Source: Acanthornis magna
Taxonomy: Eukaryota; Chordata; Aves; Passeriformes; Acanthizidae
Reading direction: 5' to 3'
Assembly (NCBI GenBank): GCA_036785705.1
Contig: JAWUZG010000015.1
Coordinates: forward strand, 4,355,001-4,419,000
DNA length: 64,000 nt
Position numbers and translations under genes: made by a program. Position 1 is the stretch's first letter. The number at the start of each line of letters is the position of its first letter. Below are positions 1 to 12,440 of the stretch, one piece after another. The notes under the pieces are model-generated. The model did not search any database. It was not told where the DNA came from and was given only the letters and a program-made list of their open reading frames with translations.

Positions 1-499
1 TGTGACCTAAGTATCCAATCAACCCAGCCATTGCCACTTAGAGGTTGAATTTCAAATGTCAAGCTACAAGCTGCTGCAGACGGAGCAGGAGCCATGTGCA
101 AAATAAACAAACAAAAAGACACAGAGAGAAATATGACCTCACTGTGCTCGTTTCAGACCTTCCCACCAAGAGAAGAGCGACACAGCTGATCAGTCCAATT
201 TCAGGGTCATATTTCTATGTGCTAGAGTGTCCAAGGCGACTGCTCTGCCCATCAATAAGTTCACGCAACTGTGATGTTTTTCATGTTAGTGCAGATTGGA
301 GCCACCAATAAACCTGGATTTGATCAGAGTATCTACACCACACCACTGCTGCTTGTCCTACACCCACACAACAGTAGAGCCCAATGGGAGCCAGATTAAA
401 AAGCCAAGGCAAGGCATGTTTCCTGCCAGCAGGCATTTCTTACCCTGCCTGTTGGTGCAGCGCATAAAAAATGTTTCATTTGCAAAAGCCAAATATTTA

Positions 500-690
500 T
501 TAGCATTTGCTAACTAAGCTGCTCCATAACGACATGAAAAATTGTGATGTCGAAGTCCGTCAGTTCCATGTAAATATATAATTTGCATAGGAATGTATAA
601 ATATATGTATGCGTGTTTACTTCTGATTAGTGGCAATTATCCTATGAAAGAAATGCTGGAAATAGGGCATGGGTTTTCTAGATTGCTTTA
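500..690. promoter_or_regulatory. Candidate enhancer block with an octamer
   Basis: An A/T-rich, repeat-free stretch with an inverted octamer ATTTGCAT at 581-588 and several TAAATATA runs. Regulatory function is inference from composition only. Confidence 0.25.
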
Positions 691-1202
691 AGTATCTGTG
701 TCCTTTCTGCTGCTCTCTTTTCAGGGGCAGTGTGGGGTAGAGGTCTTCAGCTCACTGTGACCTCCTCTCTGGCTTCCCTCTGGAGCTTCCAGGGAGGTCA
801 GGTCATGGTCCATCACCAAATGGGCTGATCTCTCTGAGTGCTTACACAATTGAAGGAAAAACAGATTCAGGAAGATCCAGAGTGCTTCCAGCTCTGAATC
901 AGCCTCAGCAATGCTAACATCAGCTCTCCTTCCTGAATATTTCTATGTAATTGGCTGCCTTTATTTTGGATATCATTCTCACACATAGTCTGATGCCCTG
1001 GAGGACTTGAGCCTTGCTGTCTACATGGCTTCATAAATGGGATTTTGGCTCCTTCATAGAAAAAAAGTCTTCTTTTTAAATCTGCACTAGTGAGTCTTCA
1101 CTCCATAGTGCAGCTTTGCATCTCAGTCCCTAGGCTGCTCCCTCACCACCTATTCCTCAGAGTCTGGCACAAAACCTAATTAATAGCTGCATTCTGAACA
1201 GA

Positions 1203-1265
1203 CTCACAGAACCACAGAAAATAACCTGGAAGGGATCACCAAAGGTCCTGCAGTCCTTTCCTGCA
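1203..1265 (-). mobile_element. CR1 LINE 3' fragment (degraded)
   Basis: The sequence reads 'cacagaaccacagaaaataacctggaagggatcacc', the usual reverse complement of a CR1 3' end (tandem CACAGAAT, then GGAAGGGA-CACC). Several substitutions and the short length mark it as old. Confidence 0.6.
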
Positions 1266-3539
1266 CGCCACGTTGTCAGTTCTGCCTCTGTTGCTCTCAG
1301 CAGACATTTGCACAGTCTAAAACCAATGCTGCATCTGTTAATGCTCCAGAGGAATGCCCAGCAGCCCACAGCTGTGGGCTCTATCAGCACCCAGGAGCCA
1401 GCCTGTGCTGCTGTCAGGGTGGCAAATCGGTGTCTGTGACATGTTCCACCGTGTGCTGAGGTCTGCCTGGAGCCTCAGCCAAGGGAAGAGCAGCTGCTAT
1501 TTATAGGCCACTCTCCGCTTCCTCCCAGTGCTGGATCCAGAAGCAATAAGGAGGTGGGGAGCATCCCCCCGTTTATGATGTATTTTCATGTGTCTTTCCA
1601 GCAGCAGCTGATGGGGAGGGACAGCCAAGACTGGAGGTGAGAATCTGCTCCTCTCTGTCACAGACCTGTTGGTACTGCTCCCCAGCACTGAGATATTCTG
1701 AACATCATGGCAGTGGGGATGTTGGATGCTGAGCTCTGCAAAGGCCATAAATATGCTGGCAGGTTTGGGGGCTGTTTGGGTTTTTATTTCAGGTTGCAGA
1801 AGGTTTTTCCTCTTACAGAAGGAACAGAATGATGATGTTCCCCTCAGCTGTAGAGTTTGCTGCTCATTTCTCCTGGATGGACACCTGGTTCCAGGGACCA
1901 TCTGCTGCTTTTTCCAAAGCTGATGCCAGAATTGTCTCTCCAGCTGAGACGTGGGTGGGTGTCTCAACTGAGCCTGCAGGTAAAGAGCCAGGACCTGGGC
2001 CAGGTACAACTGTTGGCTGCAGGGACATCTTTGGCTGCTGTGCAAGAGCACTGTCGTGTCCTTTCCCAGAGCACTGAGGACACTCAACCCTTCTGGGCAG
2101 TGGGAATATGGCCATGGGCTCTCCAAACCTGCTGGTGCTGTGCTGCTGTGCAGACCTCCTGCTTTCATCCACCATCAAGAGAGGATTTCAAAGAAGAAAT
2201 TCCACGTGGGACAATATTTTCAGAGCTCAGTTCATTTTGTAATCCTCCAGGATGCAGTTTGAGCGTATTGAAAACCATTTTACTGAGTAAATCAGGGCAA
2301 CAGCTTAGCTTAACCTGTGTACTGTGCCTGGGACAGTGCATATTTACAATATTGCCATGAAAGCAACATCCACTTCCATGACAGCAGCCTGAGCTCTTTC
2401 CAGTTCAAGAGGTACCATCCCACCACCTCCCCGGTGGCTGGACAATGTGACAAACCTGCTCCATTACCGGAACACTCTTCTTGTCACAAAGACAAATGAG
2501 AATCAGAACAGCATTAAAATCAAGAGCAAAATTCTCTTGCATTAGTAAAATAAACTGCTTCCTCCAGGCCTGGAGAATGCTCATTCATTATCGGGTCTTG
2601 TTTGTAAAGAAATTTTAAGCAAATGTTGGTAATAACAGGACACAATGGAAAATGATGGTCCTGCACGGTTTTCATATTGTGTTAGTTCAGAGCTACTTGC
2701 AACACCTGCTTCATTTCACCTTCCTCCCACTGATATCTCCCGGAGATTTCAGGACTACCTCCCTACATCTATTTTTGGGTATAATTTGAGTGTAATTTGA
2801 TACGTAATTAGGGTAGAACAGAAGACCGAGTATTTAACTACCCATACATCTCTCCCTAATTTAAATAATTCCTGATATATCTAACTAGTTTGCCTCATCC
2901 TGCACTGATGTGTATTGAACTGGGGATAATGAAATAAGAAATGTGAGGGGGAAAAATGTTATTTCAGAGTCGGAAGATCACCAATTAATGACATGAAAAG
3001 CCTGGTGGGAATATCTGTACACTTAATGCCCCTTCTGCTTCCAGTTCTATGCAGTCACTGTCCATGGCATGAGGGCTCTCAGAATAATCCTTACAACAAT
3101 TTGTGTTTCTTTGAGCTGTCTCAAAGTTGTATCTCCCTCTTTCCCACGTATGTCTAGAGAGAAATCAGATTGCTGGCTTTAAAAAGAAGCTTAAATTTGA
3201 AATGGTGGAAGATGGGTGAGTTCAGCTCTTTGGTGTGTGACTCCACATCACTGACAACTCAGTGTGCCATGTCACACTCAGGGAAGTGTTTCCCTGTCAA
3301 ACAGGGGTGGCTGGATTTTGTTCGGGTGAAACAGCACTGCTGGATTTTGTCCTGAAACATGGGAAATCTTTTAGCACATTCCTCTTTTTAATAATACAAA
3401 TTGTCCCACTCGTGCTTCAACAGGGGCAAGTGTTGATGGATGCACAGGCAGGGAAAATTCAGATGTGGCTGCTCATCTGAGATTTCGAAATGTCATCCTA
3501 TCTTCATCGAGGGATGGGGGAAATGGGAAATCCTGTAGC

Positions 3540-3800
3540 TTCTGATGGGTAAGAAAAAGTTTTATTATTATATTGGGTGGCTTCTTTCACACAATGTAAA
3601 ATACAGCCACTTTAATAGCATAATCTTAGCATGTAAAATATTGAAAATACAGTACAATTTAGCCTAATACCAGCTAGTTATTGGGGGAAAAGCATGGCTA
3701 TGGAAGTTGCTAACCATTCCATTGCAAATTTCAATTAAATCCACTCTTTGTGGTGGAATGCTTTAATTTAGATGGATCATTATTCTCAGCAGAAAATTAT
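3540..3800. promoter_or_regulatory. Candidate conserved non-coding block
   Basis: About 260 nt of A/T-rich, CpG-free, non-repetitive sequence with no open frame of note. It is typical of desert enhancers but unproven. Confidence 0.25.
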
Positions 3801-4014
3801 TTTTTCAGGCCATTGTCAATCCACACAGGAGCGTGGCAAAAAGTAGTGTGTGCACAGGATCCTGGCCAGCCTGGGCCATGAGCTGGTGCAGAACCAACAC
3901 CTTTCCCCATGACAGACCCTGGGACTAAAGAATATCTCAGCTGAATATTGTTGGGGGATGTTTTTGTGGGTTTTTCCTCATCATCATCTCTCCTGTTTCT
4001 TGCAAACAAGTTCT

Positions 4015-4470
4015 AGGGATGCCAACACCACCCCTTGCTGTGTCCTGCGCTGCGCTTTCAGCTCCCCCCGGCACTGCTGCCCACCCACCGCGCAAATCCC
4101 AAAACGTCAGGTCCCCTCGCTGTCCAGCTTGGGAGCATTGCCCCGTGGGCTCTCACCCTTCCAGGGCAGCTGAGGGGGTGGTGAGATGCTCAGTGCTAAT
4201 TTGCAGCATCCCCTGGGGGGCAGCTCCCAGCCTTGCCCCCATCCCATCCCCACATTCCCGACGCAGCGCGGGCATCCGGGAGCCCCCAGCTCGCTGGCTC
4301 ACACGCTCCCTCCCCCTGCCTTGTCAGGGCTTCTTTCTGTGCAGAACAGATGGGCACAAGCTGTTTGGGAACCACCTCCCCTCCCTCCCCCAGCCCCATG
4401 GAAAGATGCATCACCGGAGCGGGGAGCAGTCCCCTCCCGGCTGCGGCACTGCTCCCTTTTCAGAGGGGCA
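4015..4470. other. GC-rich, moderately CpG-rich patch
   Basis: Roughly twenty CpGs in about 450 nt, well above the surrounding sequence but far below the TOP1 island. No first exon or promoter elements could be recognised. The overlapping open frames on both strands are compositional. Confidence 0.4.
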
Positions 4471-7400
4471 GGTAAAAGTTTAACCAGGCTGTCTTTCAGC
4501 GCTGGAGGCAGAGCCGCCTTTCATAGCCATGATAAATTGCTCCTGTCAAAACTACATGAATGCTCATATTGAAAAGCTCTTCTTTCTTTCTTTTTAACTT
4601 TCCCCCCTCTCCAGTCTCACGGTGTCTCTCGGTTGTTAGCCAACATTTAATGCCCGCTTAGTCAAAGGGCACTTCCACTCCTCGTCTCTCTGTCCTGTCC
4701 CCTGGGGCTGCTGGGGCTGAGTTGTCACAGAAATACTGATGGTGAATAAAATTTTAAAAAAAAAAGACTGGGTGAGGAAGAAACCCTTTAATGTTTTTAG
4801 GGCTTTTGGTTTCAGTCAGGTTGTTCTACCAGTAATTCCTAACCAAAGCAATTATAGGATGGAGGTGGATAGACAGATATCTCCCAAGGAAGTTTCCAGT
4901 TGTTGGTATTTTCTAAGTTAATAGATTAGCTATAGTTTGTAGTATTTTCCAAAGGTGACAATGAACGCATAACACAAAACAATCCACTCCCCTCCTCTCC
5001 AGCAGCTGAGCAGGAAGACCAAAGTATGCTGTAGATGTTCCAGGGAGACAGAACATGCCCTTGTCCACCTGTCAGAGAGTGCTTTCACTCCATCGGTGCC
5101 CCAGAGCAGGAGCCACGGCTGGTAAAATCAGAGCCAGGTGCTTTGGCCATGGAATTGCCCCTGCTTCATCCAAAACTGCCTGGTTTTGTCAGTCTCCTGG
5201 GCCTGCTGCAGGACTGCTCTGCTGGGGCTGGTTCCATGCCTGCAGTGGTCACAGAGCCCCTGAACCACTTACACTGATCACAGAGGAGTGGATGAGAGCA
5301 GGGACTGCTTGTCACCGAGAAGATCCTGCGAGCCAACGTTCTGTTCCTGGGTTTGAGATTAACAGGAAAGATGGAATTAGGGTGCCTGGAGAGCACTGAG
5401 CCAGCTCAGCCCAGCTTGGCTCCAGTCCCTCTGGGCTGCACCTCCAGGAGAAGCATTGAAGTCCAGTATGAGTAAAGTTGATCTGAACGTCCACCCAGAG
5501 CACCATGAGCTTGTGTTGGTGCCATATTTGCACATGTTATGGCCACAAGCTCCTCATCCCCTCCCTACAAGCTTGCTGTAAGGAGCAGGGCTGGCAGGGC
5601 ACAGTCCTGTCCCCAGCTGTGCTGCTCTGATGCCCGTCCCTGGCCAAAGCCCATGGTCTGAGGGGACAGGGACACTCACTGAACCCCCAGCTCCCTGGAT
5701 GCTCAGTTTCACCTGACGTGGCTGCAGGAAATACCCAAAACTTGCAGAGCTGCTCCCATTCCAGAACATCTCTCCCTCCTCCACAGTACTGTGTGGCAAA
5801 AGCTGCCCACAAATCAGCTGCAGGCATTCAACGCACATCTCCTAAGAGGAGATTTCAGACCTGTTCCCACACTCGGCTCTAATTCCTCCCTCTCCTGTTT
5901 TTCTGTCCATGTTGATATCTAGCCACCACCCAGCACTCCCAATATATCCTCCAGACTGTAAATATCAGCGCTGCTGCCCTGCTACAGCAGCCAGTGACAG
6001 CAATATCCAGCACACACACACAGAGCTTCCCCGGGTGCATCTTCCAGTGGCAAATATTTCTGCTACGGTCCTCGTAGCTGGTTGCAGTGTCACTGCCCTT
6101 ATCACTATCAGCCTCCCGTAGGGTTCAGCACTATCCACATCTATATATGTGTTTTGGGATATTAATACCATCAGGACACTCTTGTTATCCCAGCCTGCTT
6201 GCTCATTAACCCTTGTTACACCTATGCACTCACAGCACACAGCCAATGAAGGCTGCACAGCCCTAACTCTGTTCCTGCTTGCCTATATTCCCAGATATTT
6301 TAATAAAGCTACGTGGCTGAAGAAGACTGAGATTTGCCCATATGTGCAAGTCATTTCAACGGCTGCATTTCTTCTGGCTGCAACAGAATCGCTGGAAAAG
6401 ATTTACCCTCCTGTGAGCAAAAGAAAAGGGATGTTGAAAGAACAAACCGAGTACTCTCCAGAGGCTCCTGCTTAAGTACCATATAAGCACAGGCTGAAAG
6501 GCAGGCCTGATTCTTCCTCCTGTCAGCTGCCCTCTCTTTCCCCAGCTCTGGAAGTGGTCTGCTGACATGTCATAAATCATTCTCTCTGCCTCAGTTTCTC
6601 CTATCCATGTGCTGGGAAGCTTGCTAATGATCCTGCTTTGGAGAGGGCTACCCAGTCCACCATAAGGAGTGTTGGAGGGACTAAGTACTTGTGATAGCAG
6701 CTTTGCTGATGCTGTGTGTGCTGGTCCCTGCTAGTGCAGAGCCTCTGCAGAGCTGCCCGGGGGGCCCTTGCACTGCTTCAGCTTGTGAGGGTCAAGCCCA
6801 GCAGCTTTGCTGCCGTCGGCTCCTCTCCCCTCCACACAGCACTTCAAACCAGCCACGTTGCACCGCAGTTATTAACTGGTTTTGACTGACTTCTTAAGTT
6901 AATTATAATTTCACAGTGTAATATCAAGCATGATTAAAACAATTAGGTTTTCCACCCCCTTGCAATGCCTCCCTCCCTTTACTCTCCTTTCTTCTTTCCC
7001 CTCCTTCCCCTGCCTCCCTTCACCCTGGAAGTTTTTAGATACGCTTCTGCACAACTGCAACAAATTGTATGGTAGGGTCTGAAATTATTACCCTCTTAAA
7101 TGCATTAAACTGTTCATAAAGCAATTTGCAATGCCAGTTACCAAACTACGGTGAGCCTCCCAGCCTGACACCTCCCAAATGCAGGAGGATTCTTGGCAGC
7201 CGTACCCTGCTGCAATGCTCTCTCACTCACCAGAGTCAATGCCTGAAACTTAGGAGAAATCAATGCAATTATAGATATGAAGGTCCAATTACTGCGTAAT
7301 GTGATCAGTCTTTATCTCTGAGTCCCTTCAAGAAAATCAGGGAGGCCTTTTCTTTTTCCCCTTGTGAAAGGAGTTGCAATATAATGCAAAATGATCTTTA

Positions 7401-7952
7401 AAGAGAGGACCGAAGGCGAGGGACGTCTGTCACTCAGCACATCAGTTCCAGTGCTGCCCGGTACTGATTTCCCCTTCATACTGGGGAGGTTATTCCTGAT
7501 TTACACCTCAGTGCATCCATTGTGTCTGCTGAAATCAGTCCCTCTTGATGCTACTATCAGATTCCCAGCCCAGGATCATGCATGTGGCCACTCCAGATTC
7601 CTTGGGTAATTTCTCTCATTCGGAATTTTTTCATCCACTGCCGATTGTGGCCGCTCCCTGCTGTGGGTCTGAGGGAGGGAACAGGACATGGAGCTGCCTG
7701 GCTGCCCCCATCAGCATCCAGAGCTCATCCCTGCGGCTGGGCTCATGCCCCAACGTGGAGAAGTGACAGGTCTCCTAAAGGGATGGAATCAGCCTTCCTA
7801 AGGAAATAATCTGCCATCCCTTCTGGGCGAGACTTGATCCTTCTACCTGCCCATCTGGGCTGATAAATGCCTGGAGGGGCCAGGCCCAAGGAACCCTCAT
7901 TTTCTTGGCTGGTTTCAACCTCCCCAGCAAGCAGAGAGGATGGGCCACAGCC

Positions 7953-8053
7953 ACCATGTCTGGGCTAGTGGAAGGTGTCCCTGTCCATGGCAGGGAATTT
8001 TAACCAGGTGAGCTTTAAGGTCCCTTCCAACCCAAACCATTCTGTGATTCTTC
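7953..8053 (+). mobile_element. CR1 LINE 3' end
   Basis: The stretch carries landmarks of the avian CR1 tail in sense orientation: CTAGTGGAAGGTGTCCCTG, CCATGGCAGGG, AAGGTCCCTTCCAACCC, and a closing ATTCTGTGATTCTT. It is the only sense-strand CR1 I recognise in the window. It has no coding capacity. Confidence 0.88.
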
Positions 8054-8531
8054 AATCGGGGCGGGTTCTGCTCAGTCACACACATCCCAAAAAGGTGATT
8101 TTAACACAAAAGCTGTCACTCCAAAACACTGAATTCTGTGCACAGGAGATCAGTGAGAGGGACTTGTGTTTCTCTGAGCTTTACCTCTTTACCTTTTATC
8201 CAACAGAGCAGGATCCAGATCAAAGCCAGGACATGACTGTTATTATACAAGTAGAAATAAGTAACCATCTGCACTAATAAGGAATACAATCCTTTATCTA
8301 TGTTAATTAGAAATAAATTAGACAGAGAGAAAAAAGATATACATATTAACTAATAGTTAATTACTGCAACTATATTGAGGAATATATGCATATATCAAGT
8401 AAAAAATCTATTCCAAATTAACAAACTACTGAGGTTTATTTCTAGAACTTCAGAACAGGAGCATGTTTGACACCACATCCCGGTGTGAGGAAGGCCATTT
8501 ATCACAAGCCTCAGAGCACCTTCTTCAAGGA

Positions 8532-8640
8532 TCCCAAAGTGCTCAGCAAACATTGATAAATAGCCCTTGATGTATTCCCAAAGGGAACCATTATCATCGT
8601 GATATAGCAGTGCCAGGCAGGAGCTCGAGTCCCATTCTCC
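8532..8640 (+). mobile_element. MIR/CORE-SINE-like remnant (weak)
   Basis: AAGTGCTCAGCAAACATTGA followed by an ATTATCATC stretch resembles the MIR 'AAGTGCTTTACAAACATTAA … ATTATTATC' segment. It lies about 120 nt from a CR1 fragment. Confidence 0.35.
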
Positions 8641-8763
8641 GTTCCCGCCTGCACAACTCCAGTTTGATTCCCACTTCTTTTACGGAGAGCATCCATTAGT
8701 TTGCAGCCAAAATCTGCAGGAGGCATGTTGTCAGCAAGCTAAGATTTGGGAGACAGCAGTGCT

Positions 8764-8890
8764 ATCACAGAATCATTACGGCTGCAAAAGAACTCTTAGA
8801 TCATCAAGTTCACCTGGGCTGGCTGCAAGGCGCTCAGCAGAGCTGACCCTCAGCACTTCGGCTCACGCCTCTGCCCTGCGATATCCCCAG
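8764..8890 (-). mobile_element. CR1 LINE 3' fragment (diverged)
   Basis: It begins ATCACAGAATCATTACGGCTG and continues AACTCTTAGATCATCAAGTTCACC, matching a reverse-complemented CR1 end with GATCATCAAGTCCAACC. The part beyond about 8815 is less certain. Confidence 0.7.
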
Positions 8891-9719
8891 CACCAAACAC
8901 ACAGATCAGCCAGGAGAGCACCAGATGGAGGAGAAAACGATGGGAACGTGGAGCTTGGATGGTCACTGCCCTCTCCCTGCTCTGTCACCTGAAGTGAGAG
9001 GAAGACCCCAGAGCGAGCAGGGCAGGGCTGACGGCAGCGTGGAGCTCCTTCCCCGCATTGCGCTCGGGCGTTCAACCCCTCCAGCTGCCGTAAGGCTCCA
9101 CAGGGAATCTGAAATGGACTCTGTCGTCTTTTAAACAAAATCCCTGGTGCATCTCACCTGGGAAGGGGAGGGGCAAGAGGACAGCATGGAGCTGAACAGG
9201 AGGTTGAAATGTGTTACTGGGAGGAGGAGGCGTCTCATGGCAGGGATGGAGGCGGCCGAACACGTGCTGCCTGTCAGTGCTCGCTACTGCTGGCCCAACA
9301 CGGCTCCTCACAGCCCAAAACGTGTGAAGAAACCCCAAGAATGCTCTCCACACACCGGGGCATGGACTTCAGAGGCCTGAGAAAATAAATAATCACAATA
9401 TATCTGAAAGTGGATTTATTTTCTTTCTGTGTTCTGGACCCGCGTTCACATTCCCAAGGTCTTCCAACCACTATTTCCTTCTCCTACCTTTGGTTTTCCA
9501 GTCAAATTTCACATGTATTCTCTTTTCTCACTCTGCCATAGGAATTGCAATATGTAATTTGCTTATCTGGGGGTACAAAAATTGTGTTACTGTACAGACT
9601 GGTTTTGCAACACAGAATGAGTGTTGCCTTCTAGGGGTGTAAACATGGAGTTAATCCTGCCTTTCTTGGCCTGCACTTTCCCTGTACTTGTTTATTCCAC
9701 ATTTTGTGTCCACCCCAGG

Positions 9720-10060
9720 CTGGATCAAACTGTTTAACCTTTGACTGCGAAGTCAGAAGAATGACTCACTTGGAAGCTAAAATGTAAATAAATATATGCA
9801 TTGCTAAATGAATCAACCACTAACGCCCTAATGCAAGGCTGATAAATATCCTGATTAAAATCATGCTTAAATAAATGGAGCAAATTATCAGACAGGGGGT
9901 TTAAAAGTTATCATTTCAGGGCATAACTCAGCACAACACCAGCCATAATTAGCAAATTGTTTTTATCTTTGATTTTTCTATACTATATAGAGTGAAATCT
10001 TTTCTCCTAGAGCTGTTAAGTGAACCCTGGTTCTATCACAAATGTTGCAAAAGGAGACAG
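9720..10060. promoter_or_regulatory. Candidate conserved non-coding block
   Basis: An A/T-rich run with TAATTA at 9946-9951, an AP-1 site TGACTCA near 9761 and multiple AAATAAATA and GATTAAAATC motifs. It contains no repeat I recognise. Confidence 0.33.
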
Positions 10061-12039
10061 AATATGGTTGATTAATTGATAAATGAAAAAACCTTCTCTT
10101 GCTTACATTGACTGAAAAATGCTCCAAAGCTCTTAAACCTTCCACAGCACAAAAAAAGTGGGGAACTGGTAAGTGATCTCCCTCTTTACTAGTACTCCTG
10201 CCATAATTCTTTGTGCCCACAGAAAAAAGTTCATCTCCCATACAGGTACCTTCCCCTCGGGCACTGAATTACCAAGCGCTACCCCCAATTAGAGTCTCTA
10301 AATCCATTAGCAGTTAAGAGAAAATAATCCCTGCAATTTGTGCAGCAATAAGTGTTATGTACGACGGAGGAATATGCAAAGAGCAGCGCGTGGATGTGCC
10401 GGAGGAGGACGAGCCTCAGCTCAGGACTGCCACCTCCCTGCTCCTCTCAGCGTGGAGAGCTGCTCCCAGTAATCTTTTTATTTAATTTATTTATTTTCCG
10501 TTCTCTCCCGTCTTGTCCTTACTAAACAGCCCCAGCATGGTGAGCCTGTCTGCAAGGACTCGCATGCTAGCACATGTCATTTTTTTTGGCTCCCTGAAGG
10601 AAAAGGTAGTGTTTGCCTCCCACGTTGGATCGAGCCCTCTGAACCCAGTGTTTCCACATTCCTGATTGCCCTGCTGAGTGTGAATCGCATACCAACTAAG
10701 GAGTCCTTTAGATCACCTTCTGAGCTCAATTTTTTTCCCCCCGCATGCTGATTGAAAAGCAAATGAAATACTTTTTCTACCACCAATTTCCTCTCTTCAT
10801 GTACCTGCCTGCACTTATTATTTCTGAAGAATCTTATCAGAGGAGCAACAGGTTGCTGAAGCGATGTTTTGGGCCCCAGATGATACAGTGGGTGATAATT
10901 TATTAAGGGTTGTCTGTTAGAGGAAGATTGCTCTGAAGTGCTTTGAGCTGAGCACACAGGAGGGGATGGAGCAGAGAGCATGGTCCCCTGCCAGCCCAGC
11001 CCAGGGTGCCCCAAACCAGGCATGGCTCAGGGGAGCAGAGTTTTCTGTAACCCACCACGAAGGTTTTGACCTTCTCAGATTAGATTTTCAGCTGTCTCGC
11101 TTGCCTGGGATTCTCCAAAGAGCAGCTCTGGTTTAGTGTGTTCTCCGGGTATTGCAGCTTCTGTGCAAAGCTGTCCCTGCATTTTAGACACTGTCCTCAC
11201 TCATCTCACACTGACCCTTCAGACTTCCAGAGGTGAGGACTGAAACTGAAAACCCAGGGTCCTAGAATTCAACCTGGATCTGTCATGGAGTCACGCCAGT
11301 GATGTAAAGGACTGAAGTGAAAAAAGAAGGATCTGTAACACCCTAAAAATTGCAAGAGGAAGGTAAGGTTTCAGCTATATACTTGAATTTTATTGGAGTG
11401 GTGCAATCCTGGATCAGAATGTATTCTTAAGACAAGGCTTAAATAACTTATATTTACAGATAAACCCTTCCCCTCACTGCCCTTGTACATGGAGGACGTG
11501 ATCAAGGCAGCTTCCAAAATTGCAAAAGGGCTTTTGGGACTAAATCCCAAACCACACTGATGTTCTTCCCAGTGAGGACATTGGGGTTTGGCAGAAGAGT
11601 TTTACTGAGCTTTCACATCCCAAATCTTGCCTTTTCAAATGCACACGAGCTGATACGACACCTGATCGTACCAAGAGATAACCTCATTTTGGAGATCTTC
11701 TGTTTCATCTGCTGCTACCAGCTCATGAAGAGAAGATGATCCCTCAGCAGAGCAATTCCAGTAGTATAAAAATGGATTTCTTTTTGTCAGAACACTTAGC
11801 TAAAAGGCTTTACATTCCCTGTTGGAGTTATCTAGATGGAATAGATTGTGCTGCCTGCGCAATGTTATTGCCTCCCGTCCACAGCCAGTCACCCACACCC
11901 TCCCTGAAGTTGAAAAAGTTTCCCCACCCTCCTCTCAGCCTCCAAACTTTGATCACAATCCCAACAGATGCAAAATATTTGCAGTAAGAGGTGCCAGTGC
12001 CGTCAGCTCGCCACAGTAGCTCCCAGTCAAAATGTTTGC

Positions 12040-12440
12040 ACGCACACTTCAGAGCATCATTTATCTTGAGGGATGTCAACTCTAAAAATGTTAGCGCATG
12101 TCACTGTCAAAGCAAATGCCAGAAATTAGCTTTCTTTCATCTCAGAGAAGAATAATTAACTTTGCAACTGTTTCCAAAAGTGCTAATTAATGGGTTTCAA
12201 CAACTTGACTTGTCAGGATACATCTTGATTGGAACAACAGCTTGCTCTTCCCCTTGAGGATTATGGCTCTTCTTTTGGACTCTTTTCCTCATCCGCCAGT
12301 TTAGTGAGTTGTGGAAAATGGATGTCATTTATAACACAAAAATAAACATGCGAAAAAGGGAAAGCCCTGGGGACTAGTTAACATTTATTAATTATTGGTG
12401 TGCTTTATTAGCAATAATGTAAAAACACAACCTCCCATTT
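12040..12440. promoter_or_regulatory. Candidate conserved non-coding block with three TAATTA sites
   Basis: TAATTA occurs at 12153-12158, 12184-12189 and 12389-12394 within a low-CpG, repeat-free stretch. Clustered homeodomain cores are common in developmental enhancers. Confidence 0.37.

Larger units (their letters stand above)
1..7950. other. Intergenic desert, segment 1
   Basis: No gene is seen. Open frames up to 223 residues (1497-2168, - strand) overlap frames on the other strand and resemble no family I know. The segment holds a CR1 fragment, a GC-rich patch and two candidate regulatory blocks. Further A/T-rich stretches occur at 2760-3010, 4500-4680 and 6895-7140. Confidence 0.75.

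Noticed and set aside
1497..2168. 223-residue open frame, - strand
   Set aside because: Low-complexity Ser/Gln/Leu-rich translation with no motif; overlaps open + strand frames.
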